From positions 1 through 64,000 of the forward strand of contig CAJJAC010000001.1 of NCBI GenBank assembly GCA_905181955.1: DNA of 64,000 nt. The letters run 5' to 3'. The position numbers and the translations under genes were made by a program. Positions within the stretch are counted from its first letter, which is position 1, and the number at the start of each line of letters is the position of its first letter. Below the pieces are notes generated by a model. The model did no database searches, had not been told where the DNA came from, and worked only from the letters and a program-made list of their open reading frames with translations. This document shows positions 32,362-41,570 of the stretch, piece after piece. This DNA is from SAR86 cluster bacterium SAR86B (GTDB taxonomy: Bacteria; Pseudomonadota; Gammaproteobacteria; Magnimaribacterales; D2472).

Positions 32362-33346
32362 AAATGCTACCCTGATTAATTCTTTAGCTATTAAATCAAT
32401 TGCTAAATATCTAATAACCATTGAATCAGAGCAATGTTTAGATGAGCTATATCTTTTTTTAATAAACCATAACGATAAAGTTTTAGTATTAGGGGAGGGT
32501 TCTAATGTAGTTCTACCAGATTACTTTGATGGCATTGTTATCAAAACTAATCTTAATGATATAGCGATGCTAACAGATTCAAAAGTTACAGTTGGGTCAT
32601 CTTTTAATTGGAGTTCTTTTGTTAACTGGTCGCTAGATAATAATTTTCATGGTCTAGAAAATTTATCATTAATACCAGGAAGTGTAGGTGCTGCGCCTAT
32701 TCAGAATATTGGAGCTTATGGAGTAGATTTGAGTCAATTTGTTGAATCAGTGCGTTTTTATGATTTATTGACTAATAAAATTAAAGAATTTAATAATAAT
32801 GAATGTAAATTTTCCTATAGAAGTTCTATTTTTCAAAATATGAATATCATAATATTAAGTGTTAATTTTAAATTCTTACCAACTACTTTAAATATTGAAT
32901 ATTCATCAATCAAAGATTACCTTTTTCATAATGAAATTGATAAATCTGATCTAACCCCTCAAGCTCTTGCTAAAATTATTCAATCAATAAGGCTAAGTAG
33001 ATTACCTGACCCCGGCGTTATTCCTAGTGTTGGTAGTTTTTTTAAGAATCCCATTGTCAAAAGAGAGACAATAAACACTGATCATTTTGCATACAGTGAT
33101 TTAATTATCTGGGCTCAGAGTCAAGATAACGTAAAGGTTGGTGCAGCTAGATTAATTCAGTTAATTAAAGATTCAATTCCCTCTGATTTAGAAGTTGGCC
33201 TCTATGAAAACCATGCCTTAGTTATAATTAATAAAGGTAATGCATCTCAAGATGACATTATTAATTTCTCTAGAATCATACAAAAACAAGTCCTAAAAAC
33301 CTTTAATATCAACTTGGATATTGAACCTACTATTATTTATTCCTAA
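32348..33346 (+). CDS. murB: UDP-N-acetylenolpyruvoylglucosamine reductase
   Basis: MurB reduces the enolpyruvyl group to form UDP-MurNAc, using FAD and NADPH. The E. coli-like type I form is indicated by VLGEGSNVVLPD, LENLSLIPGSVGAAPIQNIGAYG (FAD site), FSYRSSIFQ and the catalytic-serine segment GSFFKNP. A C-terminal extension with GLYENHALVIINKGNAS matches the type I architecture. The length of 332 residues is typical. The start overlaps the kdsB end. The next gene (LysE) shares one base. Confidence 0.95.
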   Translation: MLINKNATLINSLAIKSIAKYLITIESEQCLDELYLFLINHNDKVLVLGEGSNVVLPDYFDGIVIKTNLNDIAMLTDSKVTVGSSFNWSSFVNWSLDNNFHGLENLSLIPGSVGAAPIQNIGAYGVDLSQFVESVRFYDLLTNKIKEFNNNECKFSYRSSIFQNMNIIILSVNFKFLPTTLNIEYSSIKDYLFHNEIDKSDLTPQALAKIIQSIRLSRLPDPGVIPSVGSFFKNPIVKRETINTDHFAYSDLIIWAQSQDNVKVGAARLIQLIKDSIPSDLEVGLYENHALVIINKGNASQDDIINFSRIIQKQVLKTFNINLDIEPTIIYS

Positions 33347-33945
33347 TGTTTTTATGGTCTGCTATTGCTCATTTTCTCGCTGTTATTAGTCCAGGACCAG
33401 ATACCGCTTTAATTATTAGACAAGTTGCAAAAGGAGGTCGATCTAGTGGCTACTATGCTTCTCTAGGCATTGGTTTTGGAGTTTTTATTCATTCTGTTCT
33501 TGCTTCATCAGGAATATCTTTATTACTCTTATCTAATGCAAATTTAAAATTTATTATTAGTTTAATGGGTGGTCTTTACTTAATTTATATTGGGCTAAGC
33601 TCCTTATTGCCAAAAAAAATAAATAATGAAGAGCTTTACGAATATGACGCCTCATCTTTTCTTAAAGGGCTTCTTACAAATTTATTAAACATCAAGGCGT
33701 TAATATTTTTTGTTTCTTTATTCACAATCATCACAGATTCTTTAAACGGAATATGGTTATTTCTTTACCCACTCTATTTTGGAGTTATGACTATTGCCTG
33801 GTTTAGTTTTCTTTCTTTTATTCTCACGACACCAAAATTAAATTCCTTATTTATAAAATATGACATTTATTTTGAAAAAATATCATCAGCATTCTTGCTC
33901 TTTATTGGATTATTAATTTTATTTAATATTTTTTATGTCAATTGA
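33346..33945 (+). CDS. LysE/RhtB family amino-acid exporter
   Basis: The 199-residue protein has about six membrane segments and the family signature AVISPGPDTALIIRQVAKGGRSSGYYASLGIGFGVFIHS. LysE/RhtB exporters remove excess amino acids such as lysine or homoserine; the substrate here is not known. It starts on the last base of murB and overlaps the DUF1285 gene by 11 bp, so it belongs to the same transcript as the envelope genes. Functional linkage to them is not obvious. Confidence 0.9.
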   Translation: MFLWSAIAHFLAVISPGPDTALIIRQVAKGGRSSGYYASLGIGFGVFIHSVLASSGISLLLLSNANLKFIISLMGGLYLIYIGLSSLLPKKINNEELYEYDASSFLKGLLTNLLNIKALIFFVSLFTIITDSLNGIWLFLYPLYFGVMTIAWFSFLSFILTTPKLNSLFIKYDIYFEKISSAFLLFIGLLILFNIFYVN

Positions 33946-34480
33946 TTCAATAATAAAATCACTTAAAGATTACGATAATTCGACTTTTCCTCCTGTCCAT
34001 TTATGGAATCCAGATTTATGCTCCAACGCATCTTTTTTAATTGATATAAAAGGGGATTGGTATTACAACGGTTCAATAATAGGAAGAAAAAGATTAAAAA
34101 AATTGTTTTCAACAGTTCTTAAAAAAGAAGAAGACTCTTACTACCTAGTCACTCCAGTCGAAAAAATTAAGATTGACGTTGAGATTGCTCCTTATATGAT
34201 TACTGATTTTCACTATGATAAGAATACCAAGGAGATAGTTTTAGATACTAACTTTGATTACTCTTTTCCATTAAATCAAGAACACCCATTAACTATTAAA
34301 ACGGTAAATAAAGACGACTTTCCGATTGTTAATGTCAGATCAGAACTCGAAGGCCTAGTCACAAGAAATGTTTTTTATAAATTAATTGATATTGCCATTA
34401 GTCAAAATAATAATAGCTCTACAGAGAAATTGGTATTAGAAAGCTTCAACTCTTTTCATGAACTAGGATCTCTTGCATAA
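33935..34480 (+). CDS. DUF1285 family protein
   Basis: The 181-residue product fits DUF1285: FPPVHLWNPDLCSNASFLIDIKGDWYYNGSIIGRKRLKKLFSTVL, followed by YYLVTPVEKIKIDVEIAPYMITDF. The family is widespread in proteobacteria with no assigned biochemical role. It is soluble and cytoplasmic. It overlaps the LysE gene upstream and the DUF2256 gene downstream. The two short genes may be co-translated. Confidence 0.88.
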   Translation: MSIDSIIKSLKDYDNSTFPPVHLWNPDLCSNASFLIDIKGDWYYNGSIIGRKRLKKLFSTVLKKEEDSYYLVTPVEKIKIDVEIAPYMITDFHYDKNTKEIVLDTNFDYSFPLNQEHPLTIKTVNKDDFPIVNVRSELEGLVTRNVFYKLIDIAISQNNNSSTEKLVLESFNSFHELGSLA

Positions 34481-34628
34481 AAAATTAAATCTCCCATCCA
34501 AGATATGTCTTAACTGTCAGAAATCTTTTGTATGGAGAAAAAAGTGGCAGAGAAGTTGGGATGAGGTTCAACACTGTAGTAAAAAATGTAAAAAATCTTT
34601 TTCTACGAATTTAACTCTTAGAGGCTAA
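34473..34628 (+). CDS. DUF2256 zinc-ribbon-like small protein
   Basis: A 51-codon ORF starting TTG overlaps the DUF1285 stop by 8 bp. Its sequence LPSKICLNCQKSFVWRKKWQRSWDEVQHCSKKC is the full DUF2256 domain, with two CxxC-like cysteine pairs (CLNC and CSKKC) that likely bind zinc. In many bacteria DUF2256 genes are found as very short ORFs. The track omits it because of length. Its end overlaps the convergent DUF885 gene by 18 bp. Confidence 0.8.
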   Translation: MHKKLNLPSKICLNCQKSFVWRKKWQRSWDEVQHCSKKCKKSFSTNLTLRG

Positions 34629-36350
34629 CCACTCATCCATATAAAGCTCTAATGTTGATAGCGGCAAAGCGCCTCTTTTTAAAACTTCATAATGAAACTC
34701 TTTAATATCAAATTTATCGCCAAGCTGGTTTTCTGATTTTTCTCTTAATTCTAATATCTTCATTTGACCAATTTTATAAGCAAGAGCTTGACCGGGCCAG
34801 TTAATATATCTATCAACCTCATTAATTATGTCTTGTTTACTTTTTGCTGAATTTTCAAGAAAGAAGTTTATAGAATCATCTCTAGACCAATTCTTGTAAT
34901 GCATACCGGTATCAACAACTAATCTGATGGCTCTCCACATCTCATAAGTCAGTTGACCAAATTGTGAATAAGGATCTTTATATAGACCTAGATCATAACC
35001 AAGAGCCTCACTATAAAGACCCCAACCCTCAACAAAGGCTGTTGTGCCTCCATATTTCCTAAAATTAGGCAAATCTAATTCCATGCTAATAGAGATTTGT
35101 AAATGATGACCAGGCATTGCTTCATGAACAGTTAATACTTCTATTTCATATTTTGGGCGAACTTCTGGTCTATAGAGGTTTACATAATAATATCCTGCTC
35201 TAGTTCCATCAGCTGCTGGTCGTTGATAGTAAGCTGTTGTTGTATCTGGAGCACTTTCCATAGGTATTGGTCTGATTCCGTATGGAATAGAGGGGAGGTA
35301 GTTAAATAAGTTTACCAATTCAGGATCTATCCTTTTCGCTGTAGCAAGATATTCTGTGAGGAGATCATCAGGATTATCAAAATAAAATTTAGGATCTGAT
35401 CGAAGATATTCTAGAAATTCTCTAAATGATCCATCCCAATTAACATCCTCAACAATCTGGACCATTTTAGATTTAATACGCTTAACCTCGCTAAGTCCTA
35501 TGTTATGTATTTCATCTGGATGAAGTTCAGTTGTAGTAAAGCTTTTAGCTAAGGCTTCATAATACTTATCCCCATTTGGTATTTTATTGATACCAATAGT
35601 ATCTCTAGAGTTAGGCAGATATTCATTTTTAAAAAAATTATAAAAATTTACATATGCAGGTATAACAATATTTTCTATAACTATTAAAGCTTGAGTTTGA
35701 ATTTTAGCTATATCGTCACCAGAAATAGACGAAGGCATTTCATAAAAAGCTTTATAAAAAGGGCTTAGGGAAGGGGTTACAAATGCTTGTTTCTCAATTT
35801 GATCAAGGACTCTTTCCATTAGAATGCGTGGCGGCATAATACCCTCATCAATTCCCTTTTTAGCTATTTGTATATGACCATCAATATATTCATCAATTGT
35901 TGATAGTCTTGTTAGCCAATCCTTGTAATGCTCAGCAGTCCTAAGAGGTAAATTTTCAGCTGATTCATGTTGAAGTTGAATACCACCTCTGTGACTAAAA
36001 GGAACTAAAAAAGATTTAAATTCATGCATTTCAATTGATTTCTGATACCGATCTTTAAATAGTTGAATATTCAAAACATTGTCAGCATTAAATTTATCTA
36101 CAGACAGAGCATTTAGATCCGATAGTATTTTCTTATCATGCTCATGATTTGCATTAATTTTATCTAATGAGTAGATCGGCCATTCATCATTTTTGTCTAA
36201 ATTACCCATACTTGATGCATAAAGAGGGCTTTCATCTATACTTCGCTGCCATTCAGAATCCATTATAGATATAAAGATAGACTCATCTGTAACCTTAGAG
36301 CATGACGCTAAAATAAATGAAATTAGTAAAAGATATATAAAATTTTTCAA
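34611..36350 (-). CDS. DUF885 family lipoprotein (predicted metallopeptidase-like)
   Basis: The product is a lipoprotein: LKNFIYLLLISFILASC is a signal peptide with lipobox LASC. The mature protein of about 560 residues fits DUF885, with EVLTVHEAMPGHHLQISISME near residue 410 (an HEAxPGHH metal-binding motif) and FVEGWGLYSEALG near residue 450. These are the core motifs of the family and suggest a zinc peptidase-like activity. The track ORF runs further upstream into the ETF-QO gene; I set the start at TTG 36350, one base after the ETF-QO stop. It overlaps the DUF2256 gene at the 3' end. Confidence 0.85.
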   Translation of the reverse strand: MKNFIYLLLISFILASCSKVTDESIFISIMDSEWQRSIDESPLYASSMGNLDKNDEWPIYSLDKINANHEHDKKILSDLNALSVDKFNADNVLNIQLFKDRYQKSIEMHEFKSFLVPFSHRGGIQLQHESAENLPLRTAEHYKDWLTRLSTIDEYIDGHIQIAKKGIDEGIMPPRILMERVLDQIEKQAFVTPSLSPFYKAFYEMPSSISGDDIAKIQTQALIVIENIVIPAYVNFYNFFKNEYLPNSRDTIGINKIPNGDKYYEALAKSFTTTELHPDEIHNIGLSEVKRIKSKMVQIVEDVNWDGSFREFLEYLRSDPKFYFDNPDDLLTEYLATAKRIDPELVNLFNYLPSIPYGIRPIPMESAPDTTTAYYQRPAADGTRAGYYYVNLYRPEVRPKYEIEVLTVHEAMPGHHLQISISMELDLPNFRKYGGTTAFVEGWGLYSEALGYDLGLYKDPYSQFGQLTYEMWRAIRLVVDTGMHYKNWSRDDSINFFLENSAKSKQDIINEVDRYINWPGQALAYKIGQMKILELREKSENQLGDKFDIKEFHYEVLKRGALPLSTLELYMDEWLASKS

Positions 36351-36351
36351 T

Positions 36352-37980
36352 TTACATATTTGGATAATTTGGTCCACCAGGACCCTCAGGTGATACCCAT
36401 TTAATATTTTGAGATGGGTCCTTAATATCACATGTTTTACAATGAACACAGTTTTGCGCATTAATAACAAATTTCTTTTCTCCGTCTTTCTCTACAACTT
36501 CGTATACTCCTGCTGGGCAATATCTTTGAGCTGGTTCGTCATACAAAGGAAGATTCTTTAATATAGGTATAGTTGGATCTTTGAGTTGAAGATGGCAGGG
36601 TTGATCTTCTTCATGATTTGTATTTGATAGATAGACAGAGCTAAGTTTATCAAATGAATAAACACCATCAGGTTTTGGGTAATCTATTTTTTTTGCTTTA
36701 TCAGCATGAATAAGTGTGTCGTGATCAGGAGTAGGGTTGCTAAGAGTAAATGGTAGATTCCCTCTAAATATAAACTGATCTATAGCATTAAATACTGCGC
36801 CAAATAGTGCACCAAATTTATGGAACAAAGGTCCAAAATTTCTACCCTTATAAAGCTCATCATAAATCCAAGATTTTTTAACAAGGTCGTCATATCCAAA
36901 GTCATCAGATGGATTCACTAACTTATCATGCATATATTCACCAGCGAGTATTCCTGATTTCATTGCTGTATGAGACCCTTTAATTTTAGAAAAAATAAGT
37001 GTCCCCGCATTATCTCCAACTAACAGCCCGCCTGAAAATTCCATTTTAGGCAACGACTGTAAGCCGCCTTTGATTAAAGCCCTAGCTCCATAGCTAATTC
37101 TTTGACCACCTTTTAAATAAGCTGAAATTGAAGGATGAGTTTTCCAAGTTTGAAATTCATCAAATGGACTTAGATATGGATTCTTATAATCAAGTGGGAC
37201 TACATAACCTAAATAAACTTCTTCGTTCTCACCATGATACAGGTAGGATCCTGAGGGCGTATCAAGATTAGTTGGCCAGCCGTTGGTATGAATAACTAGA
37301 CCAGGCTCATGCTGTTCCTTTGGTATCTTCCAAACCTCTTTAAAGCCTATGCCGTAATGTTGTGGGTCTCTATCAGCATCTAAATCAAATTTAGAAATTA
37401 ACTCTTTACCTAAATGACCTCTACAGCCTTCAGCAAAAATTGTATGTTTTGCCCGAATTTCAATTCCAGGTTCAAAGCCAGCCTTTTCAGAACCATCCAT
37501 CGCAATACCCATATCACCAGTTTGAATACCTACAACCTTATTATCTTCATAAATAATACTGCTAGCAGGGAAGCCTGGAAATATTTCAACACCTAAATTT
37601 TCAGCGTGCTCACCTAGCCATCTACATAAATTTCCCAAACTTAAAACATAATTTCCATGGTTATTCATTGGCGGCATAACAAAAGTAGGAACAGGTATAG
37701 CTACATTTTTTAATAAAAATTTAAGTTTATCTTTTGTAACCGGAGTATTTAAAGGTGCACCCAAATCTTTCCAATTTGGAATAAGTTCATTTAAAGCTGT
37801 TGGTTGAAAGACATTGCCTGAAAGAATATGAGCACCTATCTCTGAACCTTTTTCTAAAAGGCAGATACTAAAATCAGTATTATTTTGTTTATTTAGCTGA
37901 GCAAAACGTATGGCTGTTGAAAGACCAGCAGGACCTCCGCCAACAACAACAACGTCATATTCCATTATCTCTCTTTCCAT
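36352..37980 (-). CDS. etfD: Electron-transfer flavoprotein:ubiquinone oxidoreductase
   Basis: ETF-QO passes electrons from ETF to ubiquinone at the inner membrane. The N-terminus has the FAD motif VVVVGGGPAGLSTAIRFAQ, the middle carries GCRGHLGKELI and the quinone region, and the C-terminus holds the 4Fe-4S site QNCVHCKTCDIKDPSQNIKWVSPEGPGGP, with the first cysteine of the motif in RYCPAGVYE. At 542 residues it is typical. A good ribosome binding site (GGGAAG) precedes the ATG at 37980. It is divergent from etfBA across 132 bp, giving one coherent module. Confidence 0.95.
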   Translation of the reverse strand: MEREIMEYDVVVVGGGPAGLSTAIRFAQLNKQNNTDFSICLLEKGSEIGAHILSGNVFQPTALNELIPNWKDLGAPLNTPVTKDKLKFLLKNVAIPVPTFVMPPMNNHGNYVLSLGNLCRWLGEHAENLGVEIFPGFPASSIIYEDNKVVGIQTGDMGIAMDGSEKAGFEPGIEIRAKHTIFAEGCRGHLGKELISKFDLDADRDPQHYGIGFKEVWKIPKEQHEPGLVIHTNGWPTNLDTPSGSYLYHGENEEVYLGYVVPLDYKNPYLSPFDEFQTWKTHPSISAYLKGGQRISYGARALIKGGLQSLPKMEFSGGLLVGDNAGTLIFSKIKGSHTAMKSGILAGEYMHDKLVNPSDDFGYDDLVKKSWIYDELYKGRNFGPLFHKFGALFGAVFNAIDQFIFRGNLPFTLSNPTPDHDTLIHADKAKKIDYPKPDGVYSFDKLSSVYLSNTNHEEDQPCHLQLKDPTIPILKNLPLYDEPAQRYCPAGVYEVVEKDGEKKFVINAQNCVHCKTCDIKDPSQNIKWVSPEGPGGPNYPNM

Positions 37981-38112
37981 ATCTAACTTCCCTTATATAT
38001 GTACTTAATTTATATCTAATAATATCCCCTATATATATCTTTAGATAATTTATAAAAAACATTACAATTATACAGTTTTTTAAAATCATCAATAACACAT
38101 ACTGAGGAAAAA

Positions 38113-38865
38113 ATGAAAATCTTAGTTCCAATTAAAAGAGTGGTTGATTATAACGTAAAAGTTAGACCGCTATCAGATCAATCTAATGTTGATCTCAACA
38201 ATGTAAAAATGTCTGTTAACCCATTTTGTGAAATTGCTTTAGAGGAAGCTGTAAGACTTAAAGAGTCTGGAGCTGCTACTGAAGTTATTGCAGTAACTGT
38301 TGGAAAGCAGGCCTCACAAGAGCAGCTAAGAACAGCTTTAGCCTTAGGAGCTGATAGAGCTATTTTGGTTGAATCAGATACTCTTGCTGAGCCATTAGTT
38401 ATTGCTAAAGCTCTCGCTAAAATATGTGAAGATGAAAAACCACATTTAATTATTTTAGGTAAACAAGCAATTGATGGTGATAATAATCAAACTGGCCAAA
38501 TGCTTTCAGCATTAATGGGTTACTCTCAAGCTACCAATGCTTCTGAAATCAAACTATCAGCAGACTCAGCAGATGTAACAAGAGAAATTGATGGAGGACT
38601 CCAAACTATTAAAATTAGTCTTCCAGCCATTGTAACTACCGACTTAAGACTCAACGAGCCTAGGTATGCATCCTTGCCAAATATCATGAAGGCTAAGAAA
38701 AAAGAACTTAATATTATTAACTTATCTGAGATGGGATTTGATACAAGCATCAGAACTGAATTACTTTCAGTAGAACTTCCACCTCAAAGAGCTGCTGGTG
38801 TAATTGTAGAATCAGTCGACGAGCTTATAGATAAACTTAAAAATGAAGCGAAGGTTATATCATGA
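38113..38865 (+). CDS. etfB: Electron-transfer flavoprotein beta subunit
   Basis: EtfB is the small subunit of ETF, which accepts electrons from acyl-CoA dehydrogenases. It starts [19 protein letters not shown] and contains [26 protein letters not shown] and [22 protein letters not shown] (the AMP/FAD region), all conserved. The 250-residue length is standard. A GAGGA ribosome binding site precedes the ATG. It overlaps etfA by 4 bp (ATGA). Confidence 0.96.
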   Translation: MKILVPIKRVVDYNVKVRPLSDQSNVDLNNVKMSVNPFCEIALEEAVRLKESGAATEVIAVTVGKQASQEQLRTALALGADRAILVESDTLAEPLVIAKALAKICEDEKPHLIILGKQAIDGDNNQTGQMLSALMGYSQATNASEIKLSADSADVTREIDGGLQTIKISLPAIVTTDLRLNEPRYASLPNIMKAKKKELNIINLSEMGFDTSIRTELLSVELPPQRAAGVIVESVDELIDKLKNEAKVIS

Positions 38866-39791
38866 AAATATTAGTAGTAGCAGAACACGATAATTCGACT
38901 TTAAAAGGGTCTACCAATTCAACAATTGCAGCAGCAAAAGAAATTGGTTCTGATATTAGTGTGCTTGTAGTCGGAAATTCATGTTCAAGCGTAGCAACTG
39001 AAGTGGCAAGCCTTGATGGTGTTACAAATGTAATGCTTGCTGAAGATGAAATCTATTCAAACTTTCTTGCTGAAGATTTAGCTAAGTTGGTAGAATCAGT
39101 ATCAGATGAGTATGAATACATACTGGCACCAGCAACAACTTTTGGTAAGAACTTTTTACCAAGAGTTTCTGCATTATTAGACTCTCAACAAATTTCAGAA
39201 ATTACTGAAGTGGTAAGCTCTGATACTTTCAAAAGACCTATTTACGCTGGTAGCTGTATAGCGACTGTTAAGTCTCTTGAGACTAAAAAAATTATTTCAG
39301 TTCGATCGACTGCATTTGATGGTGTTGTTGTAGGTCCATCTGAGGCTCCAATTTCTAATGTTGCTTCATTAGATTCATTAAATATTTCATCTTTTGTAAA
39401 TGAAGATCTTGCTGTAAGCGATAGACCTGAATTAACTGCAGCAGATATAGTTGTTTCAGGCGGAAGAGGAATGCAATCGGGTGATAACTTCCATCTATTA
39501 GACAGCATTGCAGACAAGTTAGGAGCTGCAGTTGGAGCATCTAGAGCTGCTGTTGATGCTGGCTTTGTACCAAATGACTATCAGGTTGGGCAAACGGGTA
39601 AGATTGTTGCACCTGATCTATATATAGCTGTAGGAATTTCAGGAGCAATCCAGCATTTAGCTGGCATGAAAGATTCTAAAGTTATCGTTGCCATCAATAA
39701 AGATGAAGATGCGCCTATATTTCAAGTCGCTGACTATGGCCTGGTAGCAGATTTATTTGAAGCTTTACCTGAATTAGATTCAAAATTATAA
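38862..39791 (+). CDS. etfA: Electron-transfer flavoprotein alpha subunit
   Basis: EtfA binds most of the FAD of ETF. The C-terminal domain [73 protein letters not shown] is the diagnostic FAD-binding region. The 309-residue length fits. It pairs with etfB upstream and acts with ETF-QO, and the acyl-CoA dehydrogenases at 45.7-48 kb are plausible donors. It converges with trmA, ending 5 bp away. Confidence 0.96.
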   Translation: MKILVVAEHDNSTLKGSTNSTIAAAKEIGSDISVLVVGNSCSSVATEVASLDGVTNVMLAEDEIYSNFLAEDLAKLVESVSDEYEYILAPATTFGKNFLPRVSALLDSQQISEITEVVSSDTFKRPIYAGSCIATVKSLETKKIISVRSTAFDGVVVGPSEAPISNVASLDSLNISSFVNEDLAVSDRPELTAADIVVSGGRGMQSGDNFHLLDSIADKLGAAVGASRAAVDAGFVPNDYQVGQTGKIVAPDLYIAVGISGAIQHLAGMKDSKVIVAINKDEDAPIFQVADYGLVADLFEALPELDSKL

Positions 39792-39795
39792 GTAT

Positions 39796-40803
39796 CTAAA
39801 CTTTAGTTAATAAAGCTACTAATTCTAAGTGGGGAGTATTTGAAAATTGATCAAATACTTCTAGCTTTTTAACTTTATAATCTTTTAAATTCATAATATC
39901 TCTTTCAAAAGTCTCCGGATTGCATGAAATATAAATTATATTTTTAAATTTATTAAGAATATCTGTAACATTCTCATTTAATCCTGATCTTGGCGGATCT
40001 ACTAAAACATGGCTAAAATCATAATCACTTAGATTAATCTCACCCATTCTTCTAAATTTTCTACCATTAAAGGCCTCAGTTAATTCAGTATCCGAAATTC
40101 TTGATTGAAGAACATTGGTTACCTTATTTTTATTAATAGACTTATTTAAGTAAGTAATTGATGCACGGTTATTTTCTGTTGCAAAAACTTTATTAAAACA
40201 TCTACTCATTGGGATTGTAAAAGTACCAGATCCACAATAAAGCTCTAAAAGATCCTTAGGCTTATCTATTAAAGATAAGCTAAATTCAACCATCTTGGAC
40301 ATTAAGTATTTATTGGGTTGATAGAAGGTCTTATCATCCTGATAAAGATAATAGGGATTATCTACATCTATTAGTTCTTCAAGTTCACTAATTCCGGTAG
40401 CTAGAAGTTTCTTTCTAGACCTGCCAATAATATGAATGTTTAAATTTGAAGCAATGATTTTAGCATTTTCAAGCCAATCACTATCTAGCTCTTTGTGATA
40501 GATAAGAGTTACCAATACAACATCATGCGCAGTGCGAAAATTTATTTGAAATAACTTTTTCTTAATTAATAAATTTAATTGAATTTCTTTTAACAAAGGC
40601 TCCATTATGTTTTGAATCGATTGATGAGGTAGATTAAAAGTTGTTAAAAATACTTTTTTACCATTATCCATCATGGTGTAACAATTATCTTTATAACCAA
40701 ATTCACATCTAGCTCTATAGCCAGTAGCAGGACTTAAATTAATATTTATATCTTTGTTGTAGTACTTTGATAAGGATTTCTTAACTTTAATAAACTTATT
40801 CAT
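39796..40803 (-). CDS. trmA: tRNA (uracil-5-)-methyltransferase
   Basis: TrmA methylates U54 of tRNA (T-loop) with SAM. The SAM motif LELYCGSGTFTIPMSRCF lies near residue 190, HVLVDPPRSGLN near 270, and the catalytic cysteine is in YISCNPETF near 295. The protein is 335 residues, somewhat shorter than the E. coli form. The N-terminal region has the usual YRARCEFGYKDN segment. It is divergent from the short ORF and nfuA gene. Confidence 0.93.
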   Translation of the reverse strand: MNKFIKVKKSLSKYYNKDININLSPATGYRARCEFGYKDNCYTMMDNGKKVFLTTFNLPHQSIQNIMEPLLKEIQLNLLIKKKLFQINFRTAHDVVLVTLIYHKELDSDWLENAKIIASNLNIHIIGRSRKKLLATGISELEELIDVDNPYYLYQDDKTFYQPNKYLMSKMVEFSLSLIDKPKDLLELYCGSGTFTIPMSRCFNKVFATENNRASITYLNKSINKNKVTNVLQSRISDTELTEAFNGRKFRRMGEINLSDYDFSHVLVDPPRSGLNENVTDILNKFKNIIYISCNPETFERDIMNLKDYKVKKLEVFDQFSNTPHLELVALLTKV

Positions 40804-40827
40804 TAGAGAAGAAACATAGTTATTGCT

Positions 40828-40989
40828 ATGATGGTTGATATGAAAACAATATTGAGTAAAAAAAATAATATAATGACCTTAGGTATTGATAATCCTGCTA
40901 GATCTTTCTCAAGATCTTTTTTAGATCTAACGCCTAATAGAGATGAAATTATTCTTTTTAACCACATGAGTGCATTATGTCAAAAATAA
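40828..40989 (+). CDS. Hypothetical 53-aa protein overlapping nfuA
   Basis: A short ORF has three in-frame ATGs in its first 5 codons and another at codon 16. Its C-terminal half reads NPARSFSRSFLDLTPNRDE and looks like real protein, not random AT-rich translation. It overlaps the nfuA start by 13 bp, suggesting translational coupling. The ribosome binding site is A-rich and weak. I do not recognise the family. Confidence 0.45.
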   Translation: MMVDMKTILSKKNNIMTLGIDNPARSFSRSFLDLTPNRDEIILFNHMSALCQK

Positions 40990-41570
40990 TTAATATTACT
41001 AAGTCCGCAGAAGAATATTTAGCTAAATTAATTGCCGATAAGGATGATGAAAGTATTGGAATTAGAATATTTATTTCTGATCCAGGAACTCCTAAAGCAG
41101 AAACATGCTTAGCTTATTGTAAATCAGATGAAGCCGATCCTTCGGATGAGCTAATTAAACTAGACACACTAGATGCCTTCATTGATAAAAGAAGTATCCC
41201 TTTTTTAAAAGACGCAGAAGTAAATTTTGATCATGATAATTTTGGTGGCCAGTTAACAATCAAGGCACCTAATGCAAGATTTCCTAATATATCTCCCGAT
41301 AGCCCGGTTGAAGATAGAATTAATTATGTTATTTATAATGAAATAAATCCAATGCTTGAATCGCATGGTGGAGAGGTTAGTTTGATTAAATTTACAGAAA
41401 AAAAAGAAGCAGTTCTTCAGTTTGGCGGTGGTTGCCAGGGTTGCGGCATGGTTGATGTGACATTAAAAGATGGAATAGAGAAAACCCTTATAGAGCAAAT
41501 ACCAGAACTAAAAAGTGTAGTAGATATTACAGATCACTCAGATAGCGAAAATGCTTTTTATAAACCTTAA
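40977..41570 (+). CDS. nfuA: Fe-S biogenesis protein NfuA
   Basis: NfuA is an iron-sulfur cluster carrier that delivers 4Fe-4S clusters and protects them under stress. The N-terminal part is an A-type-carrier-like degenerate domain (IRIFISDPGTPKAETCLAYC), and the C-terminal Nfu domain has LESHGGEVSLIKFTEKKEAVLQFGGGCQGCGMVDVTLKDGIEKTL with the CxxC cluster ligand. The length of 197 residues is typical. The ATG is overlapped by the short upstream ORF. The 3' end overlaps csiV by 4 bp. Confidence 0.95.
   Translation: MSKIINITKSAEEYLAKLIADKDDESIGIRIFISDPGTPKAETCLAYCKSDEADPSDELIKLDTLDAFIDKRSIPFLKDAEVNFDHDNFGGQLTIKAPNARFPNISPDSPVEDRINYVIYNEINPMLESHGGEVSLIKFTEKKEAVLQFGGGCQGCGMVDVTLKDGIEKTLIEQIPELKSVVDITDHSDSENAFYKP

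Noticed and set aside
34611-36470. Extended start of the DUF885 ORF at 36470
   Set aside because: The extra N-terminal residues lie inside the end of ETF-QO in another frame. A lipoprotein signal peptide begins at the TTG at 36350, just after the ETF-QO stop.
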